NCBI GenBank assembly: GCA_019426215.1
Contig: CM033391.1
Coordinates: 20,696,708 to 20,760,707, forward strand
Reading direction: 5' to 3'
From: Buddleja alternifolia
Lineage: Eukaryota > Streptophyta > Magnoliopsida > Lamiales > Scrophulariaceae
Length of the DNA stretch: 64,000 nucleotides
Positions 44,796 to 55,271 of this stretch are shown piece by piece. The translations under genes and the position numbers were made by a program. Within the stretch, counting starts at the first letter, position 1, and every line of letters starts with the position of its first letter. The notes under the pieces are model-generated. The model was not told the DNA's origin and did no database searches. It worked only from the letters and a program-made list of their open reading frames with translations.

Positions 44796-44842
44796 AGTCA
44801 AGCTAATGACTTTAAAACAAGCGCTTCTTGGGAGGCAACCCA
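44796..44842 (+). promoter_or_regulatory. Conserved non-coding block after the E coding region
   Basis: GTCAAGCTAATGACTTTAAA, a short gap, then CTTCTTGGGAGGCAACCCA, starting 14 bp after the stop. The same block follows pol in the minus-strand Athila (8489-8530). Confidence 0.62.
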
Positions 44843-46307
44843 AGCTTTTTATCGCTTTCTTGTTTTTCCTTTTTGTATTTATCTTGCTTTCTCTCCCGTC
44901 TTATTGTTGATGTGATTTTCTAGATATTTCTTTTCTTCAGGTTTTGATCCCAGGATACTAGCCCACCACCGTGCTCACTCCGCATCTCTCCATTTTAGAG
45001 TTGTAACACTTATCCCTCTTACATTGCATTTATTTCATGAACACTGAGGACACTATTTAATTTAAGTTTGGGGGTACAACCTTGTTGATATAGAATTCAT
45101 GAATTGGTGCACCCTTGCATAAGAGCATAATGCGTTTGAATATCTCCACTCTCTCGAAGTCAAAGTTTCTTATCTGTGGTCAACATGTCATATGTTGTGA
45201 CTTGAAAGCCCTTTTTAGTCATGCTTATGCGATTTTTTTGAGGATTTAAAACTTTGGACTTTCAATTTTGTTGACTTTGAAGTGTGTTTTAATGTTGTGA
45301 AGTCATAAAATGATTTAGGTCATCTTTCATTGTTGTTAGCCTTACATTTTGGCCTTCTCTATATTGCATAATCTCTAGACCTTGATTTGAGCGGTATTGA
45401 TAAGAATGGAGTGTGCTAAGCACACTAGAAACCACCATTCGACTTTATTTCATAAGCCACGACAACCACCTTCTACCCTAAAAGAAAAACAATGTCTTGC
45501 ACCCAATCAAGAGAGTTTAGAACTTCATATCATTTGACTTGAATATGGGTAGTCACCTTGTTTTGATTTGAATGTACATGAGTTAGATAGTGATGTTTTG
45601 GCTATGTTGGGATATTTGAGGTTTGAAGTATTATGTAAAAAAGGGGATGAAATGAAAACTTGAGCAATGGGCTAAATAGTCGAGAGAGATATATATATAT
45701 GAAAAAAAAATTGTGCTCTCGACTAGGCTTGAATCTTGGCACTCATTTTGATCATTTGGCTTGGAATTCTGTGTACAACCCGATATGAAAAGAAACAAGT
45801 TTGGGGGTTGTAAGTTGAAAGGCAAAAGAGAATGAAAAAGGGATAAGTGATAAGTTGTGAAAGTTTGTGTAGTCTATTTGCGAATTTAGATTGATGATTT
45901 TGAGTTATAGGCTCTCTTGACTTAGTCACTTTATCCATATCTTCCGGTCCTAGCCATCACCTAGCCTTACGTTACAAACCGGAAATTGATTGTGACTTTT
46001 GCACTTTATACACACCGATGGGTTAATGAATGTTGAATTGTTTCAATGTCTTTACTTTCCAATTGATTTGCATAATCTTGTCTAAAGTGTGCTCTTGACA
46101 TGAACATGGGCGTGGGAGTTCATGATTTAGGGATGGAAACTAAGATTTTGTGAGGTTTTCAAATTGTTGAATGTTCAAAGCATTGTGTAGCTTTTCATAA
46201 TCATTTTTGAAGGTATAATGCTTGATGTTGTGTGTATGAATTGGCAAATGGAAATTTCAATCTTCATGTGTGTGCTTGATTGTATTTGATCGAGGACGAT
46301 CAAAGCT
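44843..46307 (+). other. 3' untranslated region of element E
   Basis: 1.46 kb, non-coding. It holds purine tracts AAGTTTGGGGGT (45064-45075) and AAGTTTGGGGGTTG (45797-45810), near copies of the 3' purine tract, and a 9-bp inverted repeat AGTCGAGAG...CTCTCGACT around an AT repeat (about 45678-45724). Confidence 0.72.
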
Positions 46308-46322
46308 AAGTTTGGGGGTAGT
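46308..46322 (+). other. Polypurine tract of element E
   Basis: AAGTTTGGGGGTAGT directly before the 3' LTR. Confidence 0.88.
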
Positions 46323-47916
46323 TGATATATGTTATTTTTACACTAGTTTTCCCCCGTTTATCGACTTGGTTTTGATTGTTTCCTTGATAATTTGATCACA
46401 TTTGATGCTTTGATCCTTGTTTTCTCATATTTTCTAGAATAACATATGATTTGGAGGAAAAGAACAAGGATTGAAAGTAAATCATGCATAAAAATACAAA
46501 CTGTTTGCGCAGTGCTAGGGTTTATGGAATAGATTTCTATACCCATGTCCAAATTACACACTTCTTATACCAATGGAAAGATAAGAGGCAAAGGTACATT
46601 TCTTATGTTGAAGACAAAGATCAGATATGTAGGGAAGGAGGTGAAAACGTCATCGGAAGAGACGTCTTACGATGGAGTTTTCTCATTCAGTGACTTGTGA
46701 GACAATTTTGTCATCTTTAACGTTTGATTTCGGCCCTAGTGTCTTCTAGAGAGTTGTAGAGCTTTGTTTTAGGATTCTACAGCAACTTGAATCAGTGACT
46801 TCCGACATCGGTAGAGAAAGTTATGCGAAGTTTACCAAAACTGGCTGGAGCAGCAGGGGACGAACGCCGAGGCGTTCATCCACGAACGCCGCGGCGTTAA
46901 CATGCAGTAGCCAACGCCGAGGCGTTCAACAAGCGAATGCCGCGGCGTTCGAGGCAGCGGGTTGGCCTATAAATACCCTTTTTAGCCATTTTTTACCCTA
47001 ACTCACCTTGGATATCAGCAACCACACGAAAATAGAGAGAGGGAGAGCTTAGAAAAGAAGATTAAAGGTCAAAACATGGAGAATTCAACAAGGAATCCAC
47101 ATCTCTACAAGAATTAGGGAGTTTTTACATATTTGTTTCTTGAATTTGTTCAAATCTCCTATGACTTGCATGATTTATATTTGCACTTTTGACATGAATA
47201 TGAGCTAAACTTGTTTGATTGAGACCATGGATAGGCCGTTTATGTTATTTTGATTGTTGATTTGTTGGTGTTTATTGGATTAATTTTGGTTTTAGCTATG
47301 TATTCAATATTTGATCTCAATGCTACATTTGCTTGATCACCAAGTGTTTGATAAAATGCCTAGGTTAGAGATCGAGAGATAATAACCTAGGGAAGATATA
47401 AACATTAAATACCCTATAGTTAAACCGACTAGAGATAGACTCGGTTTCTTTAGGTGGCTTTCCATTCACGTGGGGAATTCCTAGACCTTAAATGCATCCT
47501 CGTTAATCGGGTTTTCATATAGAGATATATAGGAAATCGTTACCAAGGGTAGGGTTGCTATGCCAAGAGATTGGGTAGTACGTACGTTAGGGAATTTCGC
47601 CTTAGCTAAATCAATCTAATAATCCAATAGAACCTAAATCACAATCGAAATGCATAATTGGTTGAACCATGTGCCTTGATCGCTTCTCTCTATTGTTTCC
47701 TCCCTTTATTTGGTGTGACGTTGCCTTAGTTTATTTTCTAGTATTTATTAATTAGTTAATCAACCTTTCTATCGACCGATTTAACTTAGAATTGAGTAAT
47801 ATAGTAGTCTTAGTACTTAGATTATAGTTGTCCCTGCGGATACGATAACCCCGGACTTAGAAATCCACTTTACTACTTACGCGACCTAGTTCTCTTGCTA
47901 GGATTTTGTCGTGTCA
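46323..47916 (+). repeat. 3' LTR of element E
   Basis: 1594 bp, same ends as the 5' LTR; palindromes at 46862-46950 and TATAAATA at 46968-46975. Followed by the target duplication ATGCC. Confidence 0.95.
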
Positions 47917-48717
47917 ATGCCTGCAGCAGTATCAGCCTTTAGCTTCGGCCAGTCACGTTTCCAGTGACCGTCCTCTTCTTCTTGGGACCATGCCCTTTGT
48001 ACTTCTTAGAAGCTTTTCCTTTTGCTATGTTTTCCTCTGCCATCAACGCTTCCTTCTTCTTCTTGCCCCTCTTTCTCTTGTTAGAACTTGAAGTCCCTCC
48101 AAAGGTTGAGATGGCTAGATTAGACTCCTTTTCCTTTGGTTTCATTTGGCCCTGGGCACTAATCAATTTGTTCATTAGCTCGATCTCATTCATATTGAAG
48201 TTCATAATGAACTGGGAAAAAGCGCAAGGGAGTGATTGCAGGATGAGATCAATTTGAAGGTGGAAATCCATGAAGAAATCAACAGCTTCCAATCTCTCAA
48301 TCATAGAAATCATTTTGAGTAAATGATCTCCCACCTTCTCTCCTTCTCCCATCTTAGCTCTGAAGAGCTCTCTCGATATTTCATATCGAGCAGTCCTACT
48401 GTGCTCTCCATAAAGCTCCTAGAGATGCATCATGATTGACCTTGAGTCATCCATGTTCTCGTAGGATCTTTGCAGTTCATTGTTCATAGAGCCGAGCATG
48501 TACCCTTCACGCGAATGTCATCTTTACACCAAGTGTCATATGTTGCACGTTCATTGTCCTCAACTTCTTCAGCTGGGGCAGCGGGTTTGTCAGCCTCGAG
48601 TACATAGCTAAGGGACTCTAAACTTAGGACAATCCTCAAATTTCTGAGCCAGTCGGTATAATTTGGTCCAGTGAGGACGTTTTTCTCAAGCAATGTTGAA
48701 AGAGGGTTGTTAACCAT
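47917..48717 (-). pseudogene. D2 copia gag
   Basis: Copia gag starting at ATG 48715-48717 (MVNNPLSTLLEKNVLTGPNY, then WLRNLRIVLSLESLSYVLE), with the UBN2-type body (GDHLLKMISMIERLE, LILQSLPCAFSQFIMNF), a Lys-rich linker and part of a zinc knuckle (GHWKRDWPKLKAD). A frameshift near 48500 and a TAG at 48419-48421 break it. Element E is inserted directly after the knuckle; the protease follows at 41735. Confidence 0.88.
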
Positions 48718-50640
48718 TTTGAGAGAGAAAATAAAATAACTGCAGAGAATAAAGAAAGATTCAATTAGGTCGTTATGTTCTACTTCAAGTACAATTAGAC
48801 AGGACTTTGAATTTTCACTTGGCTCCCACTACATTTTTCGAATCATTGCACTCCCACTGCAATATTTGGAAACTTCGTTGGAAAGACTTCGTAGGAAGTG
48901 ATTGAGTTCTTTAATAATGTCGGTGAGTTGCAACCCTTTAACGAAATATGACTCACTAATTTATTAAAGTGGCAATCCTTTTCAGCATCGTCTAACATGC
49001 GATTCAACCATTAGTTTGGCTCATAGATCACGAGAACGCAACCCTTTAACGATATATAGGTTGTGATCTATCTGAAATTGGGCCCATCAACTTCCAACCA
49101 ATCTAACAATTGAATTCCACCTTGCAACCCTCTGTCGATATATGAGGTGGAATTTGTTTCGATTGATGGCATCTAATGCACTTAAAGATCTCAAATAAAT
49201 GTCACAATGCATAACCCCTACTTACTGGGAAGAAATTATGCGTATTGATATTTATTCAATTTCTCCTAAGTTTGATGGAGAACCGGGACATCCAATTCTC
49301 TTTTAATCTAAATTCAGTATTATTATCCAATGGGATAATTGGGATTAAATTGGTCTCACTTTGCACATTATCCATTTATAGGGCGCATACATGGATTATA
49401 ATATAGAAAATGCCTATCAATTCTATCACACATGCTTTCTATGGACTTATCTAGATTGAGTCAAGCCAATGGCTCAATCGAGGGTTAGGGGACCTACAGG
49501 ATCTAACCTATGTCTAACTTCAAGGTCTTCCAGCTCCAAGTAGATCCCTTTCCAAAAAGGTCCTATTCTAATTACATAGATATAAATGCATCCTATACAT
49601 TTTTTTTATAAAAAGTAAAATACAAACTGGGGGGTTTGAAAAGACCCGGTACAACCCAGAAAACAAAACGCATAATGAAACATAATCCATGGAAGGCATC
49701 CCACAATATCAAACATCAAACATCAAAAGATTAAAAGATAGCTAATATGTTGGAGTTCTTTCAAAAATAACTAAATTTAAAATCCATTTTTATTTAGACG
49801 TGGTTTGAAAAATAATGAAATTAATCCAATTAATTCAATTCTAATCCTATTTGACAATAAATCCAATTTAGTTTCAAAAAAATCAGATCTAAATTGATTT
49901 GACAAAGAATTTTGATTCAAAATAATTTCTTTGTTCTAGGATTATTTTGATTTTAAATCTAATTTAAAATTAGGCATAAAACTAATTTCTAAAATTATTT
50001 TATCCTTTAATAAATTTTAAAATCATTTTAAAATAAACATTTTATTTAATTTAAAAAATTAGGTTGACACATTGGGTCTATCCATGGGTTGACCCGTGGG
50101 TCAACCCCATGGGTCGAAACCGTGGTTTGCCCCCGGGTCAAACCCGGTCTTATAATTTAAAAATAAAATAAAATTTCGGGTCGCGGACATGCACAGCAGG
50201 CGCCGTGTGCGTGCAGCAGTGCTGGCCTTCGGAGCACGCGTTGCTCGTTGGGCTGCGCCGTCTCGACTCCCAGAGCAGAAATTCAGCATATTTCAAAACC
50301 ACATATTCATATTCATGCATAAGTTCATATCCAATACAAACAACATTGATTTATATTCAAAACATAAATTGCGAAATCAAGTTTTCGGTTCAGATTCAAC
50401 TTTCAAAAATTAAATCTAACAACGAAAAATATAAATCCAATCATATTTTTCATCACATATTCATATCCAATATAAATATTGATTCATATTCAAAACGTGA
50501 ATTACATAAACAAATTTATCGGTTCAGATTTAACTTTCAAAAACTAAATCTAACCATGAAACATATCAATCCAATTAAATTTTTCATCACAAACATGAAA
50601 TTCAACATATTCATACCAAAAAGTCATTAAAAGCCAAAAA
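48718..50640 (-). other. D2 leader (5' untranslated region)
   Basis: 1.9 kb between PBS and gag start, without a coding frame of note. Rich in inverted repeats: the three hairpins at 48909-49154 and GATTGAG/CTCAATC near 49455-49480. The part 49740-50160 is AT-rich and may include inserted material; frames in 50100-50630 have no family likeness. Confidence 0.6.
48909..49154 (-). promoter_or_regulatory. Three hairpins with one shared 22-nt loop
   Basis: Loops (plus strand): 48929-48950, 49038-49059, 49123-49144, each 22 nt, consensus GCAACCCTYTNNCGAWATAT. Closing stems differ: GTGAGT/ACTCAC with outer CTTTAATAA/TTATTAAAG; ATAGATCAC/GTGATCTAT with inner AAC/GTT; AATTCCACCT/AGGTGGAATT. They lie in the leader of a copia transcript, read on the minus strand. 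Function unknown. Confidence 0.75.
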
Positions 50641-50655
50641 TTGACTCTGATACCA
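50641..50655 (-). other. D2 primer-binding site
   Basis: Minus strand TGGTATCAGAGTCAA, initiator-Met type, one base from the LTR end. Confidence 0.9.
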
Positions 50656-50656
50656 C

Positions 50657-52426
50657 TGTTGTGAATCCTGTATTCATGCGCAGCGAAAATGATAAAAACA
50701 GATCCGGATTCACAATTGGATCACTTATGAGTTTTAATAATTTTTCATGTCACTTTCAAAAAATAAGCATGAAGATGAAATCTAATTTCATCTTTTTTAC
50801 TAACCTTTTGATTTCGATAGTAGTCTTGATCTTCCAGATAACAGCAATTCAAAACTCCTGCCTCTAGATATCACACCGGAACGAGCTTCGAAGAAAAATC
50901 CTCCACCTTCAATGACCACTATGGCCGACGACTTATGCAAGGGGGAAGAGAAATTTTTTCTCTTCTTTCTTTGCTGTCAAGTCCAATGGTGAGAGTTAGG
51001 TTTTGACTGAACCAGTGATAGGTATTTATAAGGAGTGATGGGCTTGGAAATAACTAATTCCTTGAGCCCATCCTACCACTACAAAAATGCCTGCCACACA
51101 CCCCACCCTATTATTATTGGGCTAAGCTGACTTTCAACTTAGTCCAATTATTACTTAGGTCTAATATATTTTAATCAAGTTAAAATATAATACTAATTAA
51201 TATTCCTCCATATCAAATAATTTAATCATTTAATAAATGGGTGAGTATAATAAATAAGTCTATTTATTTATTTTCATTAATAAAATTAATTAAATAAATT
51301 AACGTGTTCATAATAAATACATCCAATTATTTATTATTAATTTATTTTCATTAATCCAATTAATCAAAAAAATTAATTTGCTCATCAAATAGCAAATTAC
51401 CTATTTTATGTTTTTGACAGCGAAAGAATTCTCTTTGCTCAATTCCTTTGAAGCGCGACTCTCTAGGTTTGTTTCAATTGACATTGGGAGGAAACCAAGA
51501 ATGTGAGTGTCATTAAGCCAGTCACGTGGACTCACATCGAAACCCAATTGAAATGAATGGATCAATATGAACCTTTAGGTCACAGATATCACGTGAGTAT
51601 AATCCCTTCACAGTAACATCCCCGATCAAGTGAGATTCATGGAATATGCCAAACTCACAGAACTTGATGCTGTGCTTTTAGGAAATCATAGTAAGATGAA
51701 ATTACTGAACTACCCTTATGTACTATACATAAGTTAGTTCTCCTGCTTTGGCCAAAGACTTATAATTTTAGTTATTTACGATCGCACAGGACTTTAACTC
51801 GTTGCTTCCCGAGACAGTGAATCCCCTATTGGCAATCACCAAACAATTGCCACTTGTCCTTCTGAACCGCACTTTGAGGTTGATCCCACCAAATGGTGAA
51901 ATGGGTCTAACTTCTCTAATAACTCGTTCAGTGTCACAAGTCCAATCTTCGTGAATCCTCAGGTCTAAGGATCACGCACACTACCACGACCAGTAATTCA
52001 ATCATTGACGATCCAAGAATAAATGCCCATGTGATTGAATTATAGCGAGCCATGTTCTAATATGTCAATTCCTTTGACATATCTATGACCAAGCTCCCAC
52101 CATCCAAAGTGACCGACTGACACTCCTTGTCATAGCTTGCGTCACACAAGTCTTGTCTTAATGCCTAATTAAGACTCGTCAACTTGCGAACTCTTGTTTA
52201 AGTAAATAAGGAACCGATACTTCTAATGTCAATCTCCTTATACCATTAAGGAGTAGAAGCTCCCTCTTGATTACGTTGGACTTATTTGTTCAATACTTAT
52301 ATTAATGCCATCAAGATTGATATAAACAAAAACTATGCCTTTACTAATGAATAAGAGTTCGTACAACATAAATGTAATGCCCTAATAATCTAATTCGTCT
52401 ATAGCACGGAGGGCATAATCCTAACA
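50657..52426 (-). repeat. D2 copia 5' LTR
   Basis: 1770 bp, TGTTGTGAATCC...ATAATCCTAACA. It is next to the PBS and in the right place for the gag at 47917-48717. TATA box (minus strand TATAAATA) at 51023-51030. It shares many segments in order with 35249-37830 (for example GAAGCGCGACTCTCTAGGTTT at about 51451 and a like segment at about 35880), but identity looks too low for the two LTRs of one insertion. Confidence 0.82.
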
Positions 52427-53477
52427 ATATAAGATATAAGCAATAAATAACAATGAGCATGCTATACATAAGGCGGTAAATGTAATCTTAGTCAAGCCAT
52501 TCCTAAGATACCTTGAGCCATCAAGGTGTTGACCAATCTAATCTAAGGACCCAGACCCTATACTAAGGTCTTTATAGCTCCTCGAGCTTGAACGTCTCCA
52601 TCATCATCTTCAAGATGTCTTCATCTCCGTCTTCAAATTACAACAATACAAGAAAAAAGGAAACCTCACCCTCTCATGTACATAAAATTAAAACATGGCA
52701 CGCAGGCCTCGAATTAAAACGACTAGTCTATGGCTCGACCCGGATTACCACATAATCACATAATACCTGCTCGCATCATGATTTCATAAATATAAATTTA
52801 CCGACTTTAATTAAGGATAATCTAATTAAATTAGTGGACCAATTAATTATTTTCTAAAAATAAATTTTAGAAAAATCCCATGGAAAACCATAATTCTCCA
52901 CTAATCCAAAAATTAACTTAATTCCCAAAATTCTAATATTATTCAATTATAGGAATCAATTAATATCATATTAATTTTCCAAGAACTAAAAAATTATTTC
53001 ATGTTTTGAAAAAACTATGAAAAAGTCCACTTTTCCATTTAATCCATAAAAGCCCAATTTCAAAAATCATTTATTTTATTCAATTTCCAAAGTCCATTAA
53101 ATACCAATTTTATCTCATACTTGGAATTCAAATAAAACTTATATTCTTTGAAAGTCCATGAAGAAGTCCACTACTTCATTTATTCACAAAGGCCCTAGAT
53201 GTCAAAAATCTCAATTTCATATTAATATCGAAAGTCTATAAAATACCAATTTTATCTCGTCCTTTCAAAATTCAAATGAAAACCCATATTTTAAAAAACC
53301 ATGAAAAAATCCATTTCTTCAAAGGAGCCAATTTCAAAATTTTAATTTTATTCTAATTTCGAAAGTCAATGAAATACCAATTTTATTTCGTCCTTTATAA
53401 ATTTAAATAAAAGAACCATATTTTCGAAAATTCATGAGCAAGTCCATTTTTCAAAAACTCAATTTTATTTTAATTTC
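52427..53477. other. AT-rich stretch with degenerate tandem repeats
   Basis: No coding frame. From about 53040 to 53470 an imperfect repeat of about 130-140 bp recurs: AAATACCAATTTTATCTC near 53100 and 53238 and a variant near 53380, each followed by an AAATAAAA and a CCATGAAGAAGTCC-like part. 52427-53000 has no recognised feature. Confidence 0.6.
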
Positions 53478-55040
53478 TGTTGGTCCCAATTGGCATACGA
53501 AAGGGTCTAGAAGAGGGGGGGGGTTGAATAGACCCTGAAGTCTTTTTTGACTTCAAAATATTCGTATTAAAAAGGATTTTAGACGCTTGAAAAGTAGACG
53601 CTTGAAGTGTCTAACACTTGACTTAAGCGTTGACTAAAATATAGGCGCTTTGGTGAAGCGTCTAACGAAGACTGTTTTTAGAAAGTTAACTTAGATTTCA
53701 AGACTTGAATACTACAACCAAATAGGTTTGAGCGTTCACTTCTTTGATCAGTGTTAGCACAGCGGAATAATTTTTGGAGTCTTCTCTTTGAAAGCTTTAG
53801 CGTCACAGAAAGTGTATTTAGTTGCTTAGCATTTGATTAAGTTTTACTTTATCAGTTTATGATATGACAAAATGAATACTGAAAGGAAAGTAAAGAACAA
53901 TATTTGTAAGGTTCGTTGGGTGGTGTAATCCCAACTACGTCCTTCTTCTCCTCGAACACTTGGAGGCAATCCACTAAAATGATTCTCAAAGAATCACACA
54001 GAATCTTCTACAAATTAGGGAGAGATGGATGTCGATGACTTGAGCTCCTTGATCACACAGATTTCTGCTCCAAATCACTTCAATCCCCTTGCTTCTTTCA
54101 CCCAGAAATATGGCAAGTAACCAACTTCGACTTCACACAGATCGCGAGGCTTGGATAGGGATTTTTCTAAATGGTTTGTTTGATTTTGATAAAGTTCAAA
54201 CAACTAGGAATATCTCAGTAGTAATGTGGATTTCTCCGAAAAGAATGTTTGAGATATTGGTTGACTGTCTCAGGATTTGAAGAAAAGCAAAGAGAATATT
54301 TTCTTGAAAGTTTTGGCTTTTCTGAGATTGTGAGGAATGAGACTTCAATGCAACAGCAATTCGACTTGATAATTGTTCTCTGTATTTGGCTTGTTGTTGA
54401 AGTCCTATTTACAGGCATTCTTGGAAAAAGTGTCCGTTTGACATATGCAAGGGCACGTGTCTCTCACTTCCGCGAGTGAACAACTTTTATCCTTTTTCCT
54501 GAAAATCTGCTACACAAAAGTTGGTGCTGCAGTCTTTGAATAGTTGACAGTCCAATAGGGTGGCTTCTCCGTACGTCTGAAAGTGCTTATCACATTTAAT
54601 GCTCTTATCAGCATTTAATGCATTTGAATTAAATGCCACGTTGGCATTTAATGCATTTGAGAATATTTGCATTAAACTCTTTCTGGACTTAGAAATAAAT
54701 TCAGGTGAAATCAGTCATTGATAGACGCTTATTCAACCTTGAATCATTTCTATCCTATAGGGTGACGCTTGGTGTAGGAGGTCATTCTAGACGCTTGGAA
54801 TCTTCGTCTTTATTCAGACTTCAGTCGCTTGAGTCTTCAAACTTTACTTCTGATAAACTCACTTAGAACAAATCAGACGCTCAGTCTAAAACAACTTAAC
54901 CTAACAATCTAGAATAAAAATAAAACAATGCCTATTACAAATCTAACGCTTCAAAGCTGAAAAACAAACTTACATATTTTGGGGTTTAACAAAAGGTCCT
55001 AATTGTCATCATCAAAACATCTAACATGAAATTCCTAACA
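53478..55040 (-). repeat. 3' LTR of the SIRE-like element
   Basis: 1563 bp, TGTTGGTCCCAATTGG...AATTCCTAACA, abutting the purine tract. It carries TAGACGCTTGA words near 53580, 53597 and 54790. The 5' LTR is outside the window. Confidence 0.85.
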
Positions 55041-55055
55041 ATTTCCCCCTTTTTG
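55041..55055 (-). other. Polypurine tract of the SIRE-like element
   Basis: Minus strand CAAAAAGGGGGAAAT, directly next to the 3' LTR. Confidence 0.88.
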
Positions 55056-55271
55056 ATGATGGCAATACTTACTCTTTTATAGTTCAAGAGTTAGACAGCC
55101 AAAATAAAAGTTAGCTTTGATTAGATAAGGTAAGTTAATAGTTAGTTACGCTTCAACGAAATGTTTCAGCTGAAAAATGCATTTTATATATATCAAAGAT
55201 TACAAGCATTTTTACAACTAAACAAACAAAATATAAGAGACAAGAATATAGATAATGCAAATCAAAAAGCT

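Larger units (their letters stand above)
41736..47916 (+). mobile_element. Element E: complete non-autonomous Athila-lineage element
   Basis: 6181 bp with two LTRs of exactly 1594 bp (41736-43329, 46323-47916) and a perfect target duplication ATGCC (41731-41735, 47917-47921). PBS TGGCGCCGTTGCCGGGGA as in Athila. The internal region (about 3.0 kb) codes for one 403-residue protein and lacks protease, RT, RNase H and integrase. By eye the LTRs differ at about 19 positions (about 1.2%). It would rely on proteins of a related autonomous element (inference). Confidence 0.95.

Noticed and set aside
50101..50630. Protein genes in the D2 leader
   Set aside because: Overlapping short frames on both strands, no family resemblance, AT-biased composition; they lie between a PBS and gag.
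35249..52426. D1 LTR (35249-37830) and D2 LTR (50657-52426) as the two LTRs of one copia element
   Set aside because: Orientation and gene order would allow it, but the two differ far more than the other LTR pairs here (about 1%); they look like related families. Kept as separate elements.
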